A stretch of DNA of 64,000 nt, from assembly GCA_023055355.1 (NCBI GenBank), contig JALJCS010000028.1, positions 7,316,418-7,380,417 on the forward strand, read 5' to 3'. The stretch comes from Agelaius tricolor. Taxonomy: Eukaryota; Chordata; Aves; Passeriformes; Icteridae. The notes beneath the pieces are model-generated. The model was given only the letters and a program-made list of their open reading frames with translations. It was not told the DNA's origin and ran no database searches. Positions 1 to 14,400 of the stretch are shown here, piece after piece. Each line of letters starts with the position of its first letter. Positions within the stretch are counted from its first letter, which is position 1. A program made the translations under genes and the position numbers.

Positions 1-2428
1 AATGTTGACACTTTCTCAGTTGTCCTTCATTCTGCAGTGCTGGACATTGAAATAGTTGCTTTTCTTGTGTTGTTTTTATTTTGGACATGATTTAAAACAG
101 AGCAGCCTTTTCATTAGTTTGTTACCATGTGCTTAAAGGCTTTTTTGGATCCCATCCTGGAAGCTGTTCAGTGGCAGTTTTGTCTTATGTCAAGTCTGCT
201 TATTCAATAAAGGTCTTGTGAGGGAATGTTAATTAAACAGTACATGGTGTAAGCTGCAGTTAAAACATCCTGAATTGGAAAGTATTACATGGAGGGAATA
301 TCAAGTTCTTAGGCTGTATTTAGTATGTCTGTGCACTTCTCACTTCCAGTTCTGTGCTAATCTGATTTTCTTTACTGTCAGCATCTGTCAGATGAACATT
401 CCTCAGTCAAAGTCACGTGGAAACACACCTTGTTTATTACATAAATTATTCTCTGCCTCCTTTGCTCAACTAATGGGCACAAAATTTATGTACCAGCTCA
501 AATTGCCTAAAAATAGAGGTGCATTTTGCTAATCTTAGCTGGACACAGTTGCAGCTCTGTTGCAATGGCTGTTTCCCAAGCAGGGGCCCTCAGAGGTGAC
601 CCAGCAATGAGTTACCCCCAGTTAAACATTGATACCTTTCAAGGGCAGGGTGCTATAAATCATTAATGGCTGGCATTAATTGCACCTCTTTGTAGTGATG
701 CTCTCCTCGGGTAAGCCTCAGCTACAGCAGGGGCACTTTCTCATCTGATTCGGTGGTGCTGCTGTCTAATTTACAATGAGTCTGAAATTGCAGCTGTGTT
801 TGTGGATGGTTTTGTTGCCTGCAGGGCGGGGTTCTGGTGAAACGAAGGCTTTGCTATTCCCTGGGGGATTTCCCCCAGATCTCCTCGGTGGGTGATGATT
901 TCCCAGGGCCACACTCCGTGTTCATCCTTGCACCCGTGTTTGGTTCTCTCTCTGTGCAGGATGAGGTGGGAGCTTCATCCAAAGTGATGAAACCATTGGG
1001 AAAAACAGATTTTAACTGAACCAAATTTTCCCCCCGGTGCTGGAATCAACTGAGGAATGTGCTGCACTCTCATGGATACCATTTGTTTATGGTTTGGTGT
1101 TTGTTCATACACTGAAAGTTGGTTTCTATTTTTATTCTGCTAAGATTTCTTCTCTATTGCTTCAAGTAATGATGACAGCTTGCCCACAAGATCTCTACAA
1201 CTTCTGCAGTTATTTCAAGTTCGAGTTTTGTTTTGGTTTTGTGGTTTTTGGTTTTTGTTTTTGGTTTTTGTACTTCTACAGAGCTGGGCTCTAACCAGCT
1301 GTTTATCTCTCATTTGTGCTGGTTCTTCGTGGAACTGAAATACTGCACATTTGTCCTCCTTTTGTCCTGTTTGTTTTGGATCATCTCCCCAGTTTGTCAG
1401 AAATGAGTTAAGGACTTAGGTATTGTCCTCCAGCTTGTTTTTGTCTCTCCTCTTTTATTTCAAAAGCTGGGGCTTATTAAGGTTATTTCTGTTGCATTAT
1501 CTGACAGGGGTTGGTGGTTTTGTTTTTTTTTCTTTGAGTATTTTGTTTTATCTATTCAATATATGTATCCCCTCATAGGAGATTTTATGGTTTTCCTTGA
1601 CTTTAGTTTTCCTGTGCCTTGATTCCTTGGCACATACTTAAAGCTTTTCTTTCTTTTAAATAGCTAAAAGAAATTAATTTTATCTCTTGTGTAACTGAAG
1701 ACACTAAATCTGTGCTGGGCATCTTCTCAGTCTGGGAACACAGTGGTCATTTTTAATTCCAGGAACTTCTGATTACCTTGAAGAACTTCCCAGATTTTTT
1801 GGAGAGGTCTTTATTAGTGTGTGCAAACTGTGTTTAGCATCACACGCTCCTCCAGATTTTCTTGCAGGGACTTTAAAACACTTGAATTGCTGAAAAACAA
1901 TTATAAAAACCTCTGTGGGGGCCCTGGCAAAATTCCACCTTGGTGAGCAGTGCTGAGCACAGAGCAGGAGCTCTGCAGAAAGCACGGAAATGGCTCAAAG
2001 CACCAGCTCATCTCAGCAGCAACGCTCATCTGGACAACTCCAGCAGCTTCTTGATGTTGAGCACAACTCCAGTTTGATTGCAGTTTCCCATTTTTAATTG
2101 CACTCCACCTTCCCAAGGGTTCCATCAAACCACCTTTATCCAACCCCAGGACATCCCCCGAAAGAGCAGCAAATCACCAAGGGATTGAATTTTATTTTAT
2201 AATGACCACCTTTGTAAGCTGTTCTTTCATAACAAACTTCTTCTGTTCAATGCCCTGCCCTAAATCATCCTGCTTATAGGATTACTGCAGGGTTTTTTTG
2301 ATGCTCAGCATGTTGTGATAACAAATTTCTGTTTTTCCTCGAGCCAGCTGCAGCCGCCATCGGAATTTGAGGGAAATCTCCGTTCCCTTCGCAGACACTG
2401 AGGCTTTGCCTGTTCCTCTCCCCTGCAG
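1..2428 (+). other. Upstream NADK sequence, probably 5' intron
   Basis: No conserved exon, CpG island or clear transposon was recognised here. The stretch is AT-moderate with several T-rich runs. Because it ends at a good polypyrimidine tract and CAG (2415-2428) just before the NADK start exon, and no promoter-like sequence is present, I infer it is the intron after an untranslated first exon lying left of the window. Short open frames at 275-532, 837-1019 and 1037-1294 have no recognisable content. Confidence 0.55.
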
Positions 2429-2469
2429 GGCTTGAATTTGTGTCTGGCTGAGGTTCCTGCAGTCCCAGC

Positions 2470-5400
2470 ATGGAGATGAGTCGGGAGAAGCTGTGTGCCA
2501 GCAAGGCTGATGGCAGCTCTGACTCTGCCTACCAGTGCTCGGCCTGCCACGGCGACCAGGACTGGGGCAGCACCAGCCGGGGCCGCGCCAAGTCACGGAG
2601 TCTGTCAGCTTCACCTGCCCTTGGAAGCACCAAAGAATTCAGGTGAGGCCCCTGCTTCTTGCCCTTGCTGCTAAAATCAACCAGATTTTAATACTTTTTA
2701 AATATGGCCAGGAGGGATTGTAAAAACGCACCTCGGAAGGTTCAAAGTGAAGGTGGGGTGTTGACTAAGAGCAGACTCTAATCAAAGTTTCGTGGCTTGT
2801 CAAAACAGGTCCAATCTCCAAAAAATAATCAGTCAAGAGTAGAGACAATTCTTCAGACTTCTACAAAAGCTCAAGCCAGAGCTCTAGTGCTGTGTGTGTG
2901 AGGCAGCAAAAAGTGACTTTGTGTTTGCAGATGGTTTCAGACCCATTCTTTTTTTTGGAGCCAACTTTCTGGTCTCATTCTAAAAATGCACCTTGGAAGG
3001 TTCAAAATGAAGATGGGGTGTTGACTAAGAGCAGGCTCAAATCAAAGTTTCATGGCTTGTCAAAAGAAGTGTCTGCAGAGCTCACAGTCTCCAAAAAATT
3101 ATCAGTCAACAGTAGAGACAACTCTTCAGACTTTTCCAAAAGCTTTAGTGCTGTGTGTTAAAAACCTGTGTGTGAGGCAGCAAAAAGTAACTTTGTGCTT
3201 GCAGAGGGTTTCAGAGCAGTGAGAAACACCCATTCTCTCTTTGGAGCCAACTTTCTGATGTCATTGCAAGGCTCCTGCCGTGTGGGCAGGGTGGGTAGAA
3301 CTTCTGATCTTTGGACCCGCTGTAAATATTGAACCGCGGGCAGGGGCAGCGCCATGTCTCGATCCTGTGGGAGGCACAGCAGCACTTCCTCACCTTCCTC
3401 ATGCTGGGACTGTCCCTGAAACACGGGCAGAGCCACGAGGAAGCTGCTCAGCAGATGGAATTCCTGTTCAGAGCTCCTGCTTTGCTGGTAGGAATGTTCT
3501 TGGGAGGCAAGAGAACACACGGGTGAGGCTGGAGGGCACAGGGGGTGGCTCGTGGTGAAGGGAGGTAAAAGCCTTGAAAGGTTAGGAAAGAGCTGCTCTG
3601 TGTTTGTGGCTCAGTGTGTTTGATGCTTTAGGAGAGAGCTGCTCTGTGTTTGTGGCTCAGTGTGTTTGATGCTTTAGGAGAGAGCTGCTCTGTGTTTGTG
3701 GCTCAGTGTGTTTGATGCTTTAGGAGAGAGCTGCTCTGTGTTTGTAGCTCAGTGTGCTTGATGCTTTAGGGAAGAGCTGCTCTGTGTTTGTGGCTCAGTG
3801 TGTCTGATGCTTTAGGAAAAGAACTGCTCTGTGTTTGTGGCTCATTGTGCTTGATGCTTCTGGGAAGTGTCTTCTGAGGGCTGTGCACTGTTGGAGCTCT
3901 GCTCAGTGTGTAAGATCTGATCTTTAAATTGTCCTGTAAAACCGGGTGGTTTTCCCTTCTCTACTCAAACCTTTCAATCAGTCTGCATAGAAAGTCTAAA
4001 TTTCTGTGTATTCTTTTCCAGCTAAACAGCTGCTTTTTCAACCAGAAGTGCTCTGTCTGTTGTGGGTTTGAATCAGGGTAATTGCCTCTGAGATTTTCCT
4101 TCATTAGGATGCTCTGCAGTCCTTCTCTGGCTGTCTTCACTGCAGAGCTCAATTGTCTCAAGGCATTTTGCAGGCTGGCAGGAAATGCTGCTCTCAGGCT
4201 TCCTCTGTGCTCTGCAGCTCCAGGTAGCTGCCCAGCTGCTGGGAACTGATAAATAGATTTTCCTCAAAGAGGTTTCATTTCCAGGGCATTGCTGCTCATC
4301 CTTAGCAAAGGCAGCCTGGCTGGGAATAACTTGAAATTCTGTTCACTCTTTATTGAGCACTAATAAAACCACGTGGAATCTCAGGGAGAATTTACAGCAC
4401 TTATTAATTAGGGCTTGCAGAGGAAACTTTTGGAATGTCATGAAGGTCAGACCTGGATATTTAAAGCCTCACATGGGAGCAGAATTTGGCCAATTACTGG
4501 GAGTGGCATCAAATAATGACCTGTGCTGGGAGAGGGCAAAAATTGCAGTTATCTGGGAGAAGCTGGAGTGGAGCAAGAAGTGGGAGGTGATGCTGCCTGG
4601 GTGTTATTTAACCAATCTAATGCCAAAGGTAATTGTTCACAAGCAGATCAAGACTTATCTTCCCTTTGCCCACATTGATAGACACGTTAATCTCTTGTTA
4701 TGTCGGTCCTTGCTCATTTTCCTGTTCTAATATCAATGAGGTAAAGTTTATAAAGCACTGAGTAATGCTCTTATCTGACTGGGTCAGTCATGCCTGGACT
4801 TACAAATGGAAAAGAAATTATTCTGGTTATCTTATTGGAATTCAAATCTTCGACTGGCATGTTTTATTAGGCAAGGAACAAATAAGATGTTGCTGTTGTT
4901 CCTTAATGACATGTTTAACCTGTGGTCTGGTTTTGATTTTTATTAAATTTCTGAGGGTTTTTTTAGCCCTAGGACTGAGTCATCAGGCTGGTCTGGGCTG
5001 CTTTGTAACACACAATAGAAGGCACTGCAGTGCTGATTGTTGCAAGCAAGATGTGATTGAATTAAGCCCAGGAAATAAATGTTTCTCTCTTTTTTATAAT
5101 GGAATAATTCTAATAGCAGTCACCTCATGCTTCAGCAGTCCCATGGCTTGAGCAGGTTTTGCTCCCAGTTCCAGCTTTGCAGGAGGAGTTTGGGAGGGAG
5201 GTGAGGCAGAAGAGTTCTGACTTCCTCCAGCTGATCCCATCCTAGAGCCAGGAGTAACCCTGGGTCCTGCTGGGATCCAGTTCTGAGCATAAAGGACACC
5301 TCAGAGCCCCCGTTTATCTGAAGACAAATATTTTATTAGAGAAATAAATGGGGGGGGACAGCAATTCTACTTCAGCCTGTTCAACATGGCAGCCTGATCC

Positions 5401-8400
5401 TGGAGATAGAAATCTCCACGGGCCTTAGAGCTGAGGAATTTGTTTGATTAATTCATTAAGGGTGTTTAAATGACCAAGACACTGTGACTTAAAAACATCT
5501 GGAGGGGTTTGTGGTGGTGTTTGCAGGGGTCTCAGGGTGAGGAAGAGATGAGGATTTTGACTCCATGTTTCAGAAGGCTGATTTATTATTTTATGATATA
5601 TATTATATTAAAAGAAATGATGACATATATTATATTAAAAGAAATGATAGATTAAAACTATACTAAAAGACTAGGAAAAAAGATTTTATCAGAAAGTTTG
5701 AAAAGGATAAAAAAGTGATAAAAAAGATTTTATCAGAAAGCTTGAAAAGGATAAAAAAGAATGATAAAAAGGATTTTATCAGAAAGTTTGAAAAGGGTAA
5801 AAAAGATTTTATCAGAAAGTTTGAAAGGGATAAAAAAGAATGATAACAAAGATTTTATCAAAGTTTGAAAAGGATAAAAAAGAATGATAACAAAGATTTT
5901 ATCAGAAAGTTTGAAAGGGATAAAAAAGATTTTATCAGAAAGCTTGAAAAAGGTAAAAAAGAATGATAACAAAGATTTTATCAAAGTTTGAAAAGGATAA
6001 AAAAGAATGATAAAAAAGATTTTATCAAAGTCTGAAAAGGATAAAAAAGAATGATAAAAAGGATTTTATCAGAAAGTTTGAAAGGGATAAAAAAGTGATA
6101 AAAAAGATTTTATCAGAAAGCTTGAAAAGGATAAAAAAGAATGATAAAAAAGATTTTATCAGAAAGTTTGAAAAGGATGAAAAAGAATGATAACAAAGAT
6201 TTTATCAGAAAGTTTGAAAGGGATAAAAAAGATTGATAATAAAATCTTGTGACTGCTCCCAGTTCTGACACAAGTAGCTGTCATTAGTTATCAAGTAAAA
6301 ACAATTTTCTAAATCACATTCTAAAGCAGCAAAACATGGAGAAACTGAAGCTTCTCAACTTCTCAAGAGAAAAAATCTTAACAAAAAGATTTTTCATGAA
6401 ACATGTCCATGACAGGTGTTGTCAATCACACACTGGGAAAGCCAAAGCCCTCGGTGAGGGGAGGAGCACTCACTGAGCTGGTTCAGCTGTATTTACACCA
6501 GGTTCAGCCCTTCTAAAAAATGTGCTTTTAGCTAAGATGTCGTGCTTTGAGAAACACAGAATACAAACGTTCTCTGCAGCCCCTGGGGGTGTGAGAGCTG
6601 ATCTGTCCAATGGGGAGCACACAGGGCTTTAAGAAATGCCCTTTGCCCTGAGTTTGTGTGTGCAGGGTTTGTGTTGGAGCAGCCAGGCTGGCCCAGGCTG
6701 TCAGGATTCTCACTGCTGTCCTCTCTGCCCTCAGGAGAACGCGTTCCTTGCATGGACCATGCCCAGTGACCACCTTTGGACCAAAGGCCTGCATGCTGCA
6801 GAACCCCAAAACCATTATGTGAGTATTCCTCCAGCAGTGCCCCTCTGCTCCTGCTGGGACCGAGAAAACCACTTTGCTTTTCCCCTGCTTCCACTTGGTT
6901 CACCCCTCATCAGGATTCTCAGAATCCCCAATTTGGAAGAGACCTTCAAGACCAACCCAGCCCCAACCCCTCAACTCAACCCTGGCACCCAGTGCCACAC
7001 CCAGGCTTTGTTAAACACACCCAGGGATGGTGACTCCACCACATCCCCAGTTCCTGGGAATTCCCAAAATTCCCCCGAATTCCCAGAATTCTCAGAATCC
7101 CCGGGTTGGGAGAGACCTTCCAGACAAAGGGTCCAGCTCAGCCCCAAGCCCTCAACTCAACCCTGGCACCCAGTGCCACACCCAGGGATGGTGACTCCAG
7201 CACATCCCCAATTCCTGGGAGTTCCCCAAATTCCCCCAAATTCCCAGAATTCACAGAATGACCAGGTTGGAAGAGACCTTCAAGACCATGGAGTCCAACC
7301 CAGCCCCAGCACCTGAACTCAACCCTGGCACCCCGTGCCACACCCAGGGATGGTGACTCCAGCACATCCCTAAATTTGGGGGAATTCCCCAAATTCCCCC
7401 AAATTCCCAGAGTTCTCAGAATCACAGAATCCCCAGGTTGGAAGAGACCTTCAAGACCATGGAGTCGAACCCAGCACCTGAACTCAACCCTGGCGCCCAG
7501 GGCCACATCCAGGCTTTGTTAAACACACCCAGGATGGTGACCCCAGCACCTCCCTGGGCAGCCATTCCAGAACTTTATCACCTTTCTGGAAAAAACTTCA
7601 TCACCCTTTCTGTGAAAACCTTTATCACCTTTGTGTGAAAACCTTTATCACCTTTCTGGAAAAACCTTCACCACCTTTCTGTGAAAACCTTCTTCCCAAT
7701 ACCCACCCTGTGTTTCCCTTGGTGCAGCTCGAGGCTGTGTCCTCTGGTTCTGTCAGTGCCTGGAGACAGAGCCCAGCCCCAGCTGAGCACAGGCACCTTT
7801 CAGGAGCTGTGGGGAGTGCCAGGGTCAGCCCTGAGTCTCCTTTTCTCCAGGCTGAGCACCCCCAGCTCCCTCAGCACTGTGTTTGTGTTTTACCTGGTAT
7901 TTGGAGGTTTTCATGTGATTGCCACCCTGGGGTCAGCTTTGCCAGGCTGGCACAGCCTGCAGTCCAGAGTTTGGTGTCTAAAAGGGCAACTCCCATATTT
8001 CCAACTCACTAAAAAAAGGGAGGAAGAGGAACTGTGAAATCTGAGGGGATCCTTCTCCCTCCCTTAGTGATGATGTTTAAATTTGAGCTTTCAGTTTTTC
8101 TCTTTGGTCTCTGGTACTTTCAGTTAAAGCAAGTTTGCTTTTAGACTGTTGATAAATGTGGGAATAAGGGCTGGTTTCTGCTTGGTAGGCAAAGAAACAT
8201 TTTACTTTTGTAGGTTGACAAAATTCAAGTGTTGCTTTCTATACTTAACAATTGGGGTCCTGACTTGGGCAGGGGAGGAATTTCAGGGTTTAACCAAGGT
8301 ATTGGTCCCTGGTTTTGGGGGGCCCTGGCACAGAGGTGTCCAAGACCAGGCTGGACATGGCTTGGAGCCGCCTGAGATGGTGGAAGGTGGGACTGGATGG

Positions 8401-11400
8401 GCTTGAAGGCCCTTCCAACCCAAACCATTCTATTTTTTGCCCCTTTAAAAAAAAAAAATTATTGAATTGCTCTTCCAGTTAACTGTAAGTGATTGCAGTC
8501 AATATTTATTTGCCCAAATCTCTACCTCTGGAGACTGTAACCTTTCCTGGGAAAGTCTAACCCAGATCCCTCCCTTGGGCAGCCCAGAGCTTCCTCATTC
8601 CCCTGGGCTGCTGCAGGCCAGCCCAGGTCGTGTTTACCCACCTGACTGGGGAATTGCTGCTCCTCCCAGGGGCTGGCCCAGCCCTGGGATATAAAACCAG
8701 GGACAGGATCCTGCCCAGGAAAACCTCGGGCAGGCAGGGCTGGGAGCAGAGCTGCCCCCGGGCTGCTGAAGGCAAGGACTCGTTAGAAAAGCAAATTAGA
8801 AATTAATTTTGCTGCACACAAGGTTTTGTGGGTTTTAAAAACAAGCAAAACCTCGTTGGTGGTTTTTTCTCCTCTGCTGTGGGTAATTTTGTTGAACTCT
8901 CCTCACTGGAGGGATTATTTTTAACAGAAAATCGTAGTTTTTATGTGCAGGCTGAAGTTAGGGAAGGTTGGGTGTCTCTTTCAGTACAACCAGCAGCTCT
9001 AGAGCTTGCAAATCTGCTTTTTGATGAGCAGATGAATTGAATGAATACTCAGTGAAGAAAGGATCAGGGGCTTGTGCTCTTGAGAGAAAGGAAAATCAAA
9101 TCCCTGATTATTTTTCTTGAAATGGGATTTTCTTTATGAAACCTTACCTCGAGGATCTGGAGTGCAAGTTTTACACAGGATTTTTTGTAAAGCCTCACAA
9201 CTTTTTATTGGAATTGATTGAAATCTTCAGTAGAAGAAAAAAAAACATTTTTCAGGGAAAAATGTATTCCTCTGAGGTTGCAGTTATCAATAAGTGATAA
9301 AAGCCTCAGCATTTTATTTTATTTGGAGCTGTTGCATTTGCCTGAGCCCTGGAAAGAAACATGAAGATCTTAAAGCAAGTTATGAATAACTTTTCATTCA
9401 GTAGAGCTCCATGGAATTGGTGAGTACAGCTCAAACAGGCAGGCTGGCTGTTTGAATGAAGTTTGGGTTTATTGTGAAATTCTGGGTTTATTCAGTGCTG
9501 CAATCCCTATTTCTTGTCAGCATTTTTGATATCAGAGCCCTGGATGACCCTTTAGTTTCTGCTGGGTTTGTATCTCAAATGTGGGCACTGAAATAAATTG
9601 ATTTCAAATTTGCATTGGGCTGTTTGACTTAGAGTTTTGGATGGGGGAAGAACGATGCTGTGACTTTTTCAGATCCTCTGAGGGACTGTTTCCCCTTGGA
9701 GCCTGCACTGAACCAAGAGGAAGCAGTGGTGGCAGTTCAGGAACTTTGTCTGAGAGCTGCTGTGGTGCCTCTGTTGGCAAAGTTCATTCACAGGACAGCA
9801 GGGACCACAATTATTAATTCTGTGTGAACACCTGCAGGTAGTAAAGCACAGAAACGTCCCTGCAGTGGGAATTATTGCATTTCCTTCAGAAACATCCCTG
9901 CAGTGGGAATTATTGCATTTCCCTGAGGAACATCCTTGCAATGGGAATTATTGCATTTCCCTCAGGAACACAAGTGCAGTGTGAATTATTGCCATACTCT
10001 GAGGAACATCCCTGCAATGGGAATTATTGCCTTTCCCTCAGGAACATCCCTGCAGTGGGAATTATTGCATTTCATTCAGAAAATCCCTGCAGTGGGAATT
10101 ATTGCATTTCCCTCAGGAACATCCCTGCAGTGGGAATTATTGCATTTCATTCAGAAAATCCCTGCAATGAGAATTATTGCATTTCCCTCAGGAACATCAC
10201 TGCAATGGGAATTATTGCATTTCCCTCAGGAACATCACTGCAATGGGAATTATTGCATTTCCCTCAGGAACATCACTGCAATGGGAATTATTGCTTTTCC
10301 TTCAGAAACATCACTGCAATGAGAATTATTGCATTTCCCTCAGGAATATCCCTGCAATGGGAATTATTGCAGTTCCCTCAGGACCATCACTGCAATGAGA
10401 ATGATTGCATTTCATTCAGAATCATCCCTGCAATGGGAATTCTTGCCTTTCCCTGCCTGCTGTGCAGGGCTGTGTGTTCTCCATACATGAATACATAAAT
10501 TCCCATCCCTGCAATGGAATTCTTGCCTTTCCCTGCCTGGTTTGTAGGGCTGTGTGTTCTCCATACATCAATACATAAATTCCCATCCCTGCAATGGGAA
10601 TTCTTGCCTTTCCCTGCCTGCTGTGCAGGGCTGTGTGTTCTCCATACATGAATACATAAATTCCCATCCCTGCAGGGGAATTCTTGCCTTTCCCTGCCTG
10701 CTGTGCAGGGCTGTGCTCCCCACACTGGAGGATGGGTTTTTAGCAGGTCAGGAAGGTGTCAGACCACGCTGTGCTGACCTTTGGGGTTGTTCTGTCCCCC
10801 AGGCACATTCAGGATCCAGCAAGCCAGCGGTTGACATGGAACAAACCTCCCAAGAGTGTCCTTGTGATTAAGAAGATCCGTGATGCCAGTCTGCTGCAGC
10901 CCTTCAAAGAGCTCTGTGTGTACCTCACTGAGGTGAGAAAATAGAAATTACTGCTGATTCTGGGCAGGATTTGTGCAATCAAATTTTCATATCCGCTGCC
11001 ACTGACTGTGCTGAAATTTGTTGCAGAATTTAAGATCAGTATGAAGCTTAAAACTAATTTATTAAATTAATTAAAATTATTAATTATAAAATAAATGAAT
11101 TAAAATTATTAATTATAAAATAAGTGAATTAAAATTAAGAAGATCTGTGATGCCAGTCTGCTGCAGCCCTTCAAAGAGCTCTGTGTGTACCTCACTGAGG
11201 TGAGAAAATTGAAATTACTGCTGATTCTGTGCAGGATTTGTGCAATCAGATCTTTGTACCCACTGCCACTGGCTGTGCTAAAATTTGTTGCAGAATTTAA
11301 GATCAGTATGAGGCTTAAAACTAAATTTATTAAATGAATTAAAATTATTAATTATACAATTAAATGAATTAAAATTAAGAAGATCCGTGATGCAGCCCTT

Positions 11401-14400
11401 CAAAGAGCTCTGTGCGTACCTCACTGAGGTGAGAAAATAGAAATTGCTGCTGATTCTGTGCAGAATTTGTGCAATCAAATTCTGCAATCAAATCAATCAA
11501 ATTTCATATCCACTGCCACTAAAATTTGTTGTGCAGAATTTAAGATCAGTATGAAGCTTAAAAACTAAATTTATTAAATGAATTAAAATTATTGAAGTAA
11601 ACATTTTCATTCTGTTTGCGGTTCTGAGTTACAGGAATGGGATATAATTTTTAAAAACCTTTAATCCTTGAGCAAACACAGCATTATTGCTGTGTCTGTG
11701 ATCTATATTCCAAATTCCAAGGTTTAATTTATTAAATGTTCTGTGCAGGCTGCAAAATTCTCATCAGGATCAAACCACACATTAAAAAGAGCCAGCAGAT
11801 GCAGAACACTCCTGTAAATATTATTTATATAATGAAATTAATAAATTAATAAATTAATAGAAATATTGGAGAGAGTCAAGTGTTGGGAGGTCCCTCACAA
11901 GTTTATTTTCTGTCTCTTCAGGAGAACAACATGATTGTGTATGTGGAGAAAAAGGTATTGGAAGACCCTGCTATAGCTAATGATGAGAATTTTGGACCAG
12001 TGAAGAAAAAGTTTTGCACCTTTAGAGAAGGTATGGAAATGATTTCTTGAAAGGACAGAGTGGAATTTTTGTTTTTTGTCTTGGTGTTTTCTTGCTTGCT
12101 GGGTCAAATCTGTAAAACTTTTCTGTCTTTTGCAGACAGTTGTTACATCTTAATTGTGCTTTTTTATATATTTGTGAGGGAATATTTGCACGCTGCACAT
12201 TGAAATTTTTCCTCCTGATTTTTGTTAGGAAATTAAGATGGGGGATAGAATGGAATTGAAAACTTTTGATGTCAATGTTTCTCCTAGACTATGATGATAT
12301 CTCCAATCAGATTGACTTCATCATATGCCTGGGAGGAGATGGGACCTTACTTTATGCTTCTTCACTTTTCCAGGTTGGTTCTTATTGGAAATAACCCACA
12401 AATCTCTTATTTTGCAAGTATTTAAAAGTGCTTTTCCCCTTTCTTTTGTCCCTGAGTTCAGCATTTGTCTTTTGTTCCTCATCCCCTCTTTTTTACCTTG
12501 TGAAAATGATGCCAAATGTGTTGTTTTTTATGAAGCACAGTTGAAGTTTCATCAATAGTCACAATATTTACAGGCAAATAGTTGAAGTGTGGATTGCTTT
12601 GACTGAGGAGCTTTAAAACTCTTTTCTTTATTGATAGGGTAGTGTACCTCCAGTTATGGCTTTTCATCTGGGATCCCTTGGATTTCTTACTCCATTTAAT
12701 TTTGAGAATTTTCAGTCCCAAGTCACTCAGGTTATAGAAGGTAAATTTAAGGGGACAAGGTGTGGTGTTTGTTTGTTACTTTTTCTTAACCAATTCTTTC
12801 AGGTCAGCCCTTGAAATCTGAAACTTGAGAAATATATCTGAAATTGAGAGAAATCTTCAATTAACAGAAATGTACCTTAAATTAACAGAAATGTACCTCA
12901 AATTATCAGAAATGTACCTTAAATTATCAGAAATGTACCTTAAATTATCAGAAGTTTTACATTGCATTGACCCATCCAGTGCTGCTCTGTAAAGAAAAAG
13001 GGCTAAGAAATAACTTGATGGAGTAAATAAGTGGAAGATAATGTAGAATTTATGTTAAATTGCTACTAAATGTAGAAATAAAACACAGTGTTTAAATACT
13101 GAGAAGTCAGGCAAATAAAATATTTGAGGAAATAAATTCTTTTGAGTTGCATCCAAAACAGATCCTGCAAAGATGTCCAAAACTCTCACTAGAATATTAT
13201 CTTTTAACATATGTTTCTAATGCTTTAATTTTCTTGAAGCTTAGCTTTTGTCTTACTGAAGATCACATGAGCCCAACAGGGTTTTCCCATTTTAATCATG
13301 TCTATACAAAACTTAAATTTGCTTTTTACATAATAAGAAAAGTGGGAAGGGACCGGCTTAAAATTTGGCTTTGATTTTTTTCCTCGTTGCTGCTAAAAAT
13401 TAATTTTGAGCTTCAGCCAAGTGCAGCCAGTTGTGTTGTGAGTGAGCCTGGGAGTGTTGGAAGCTCAGGGCTGGATGGATTTGCTGCAGTGTCTCAGTCA
13501 CTGCTGGGCTGATTTCCTGGGCCAGATCTCCTTTTCTCAGCCTTTTCCCTGTGTTTGTCCCTGCAGGCAACGCCGCCCTGGTCCTGCGGAGCAGGCTCAA
13601 GGTGAAGGTGGTGAAGGAGCACAGGGACAAGAGCTCAGTGCAGAATGGGATAGAGGAGAATGGGCTCGTGTCTGCAAACCTGGAGAAAGAAGTGGGCAAA
13701 CAAATTATGCAATATCAGGTTAGAGGAAAAAACAAGCAAAAAAAACCAACCAAAAACCCCAAGCTATTGTTTGTAATTTGTATTTGTTTCATTAAAGCTC
13801 TCCCCCAGCAGTGTGGGGCTGAGCTCCCAGTTTGCTCTAAATGCTGAGGAGCTGCTGCACAATTTCCTTTGTGCAGTCACAAGTGCTGATCTCACACTTT
13901 GTAATCTCACACTTTGCTCTAGAAAGAATTGCACAGAATTGTTTAGGCTGGGAGATCTCTCCAAGCTTGAGTCCAGCCTGCCTTCTATTTGAGGACAGAG
14001 TAGTTCTGAAGTCAGACACATCAGGCACTTTATTAAATTGGAAGAAAAACCCTGCACATTGTTACTGACCAGCTCCTGGGGAGTAATCCTTAAAATAGAG
14101 ATAATTTCACAGAATTGTTTAGGCTGGGAAATATCTGCAAGCTTGAGTCCAGCCTTCCTTCTATTTGAGAACAAAGTAATTCTAAAGTCAGACACACCAG
14201 ACAATTTTATAAATGAGAAGAAAAACCCTCCATGTTGTTAGTGATCAACTCCTGGGGAGTAATCCTTAAAATAATTTAAAATAGAAATAATTTCACAGAA
14301 TTGTTTAGGCTGGGAGATATCTCCAAGCTTGAGTCCAGCCTTCCTTGTATTTGAAAACAAAGCAGCAGTAGTAGTTCTGAAGCCAGACACACCAGATACT

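Noticed and set aside
3280..3558. Open frames on both strands with splice-like edges in NADK intron 1 (a [11 protein letters not shown].. frame)
   Set aside because: The frame looks fairly protein-like but I recognise no family, the donor-like end is weak, and it overlaps the end of a duplicated segment. No support for an exon.
9849..10437. Regularly spaced 38-bp repeats as a CRISPR-like array
   Set aside because: The units are contiguous with no unique spacers and lie in a vertebrate intron.
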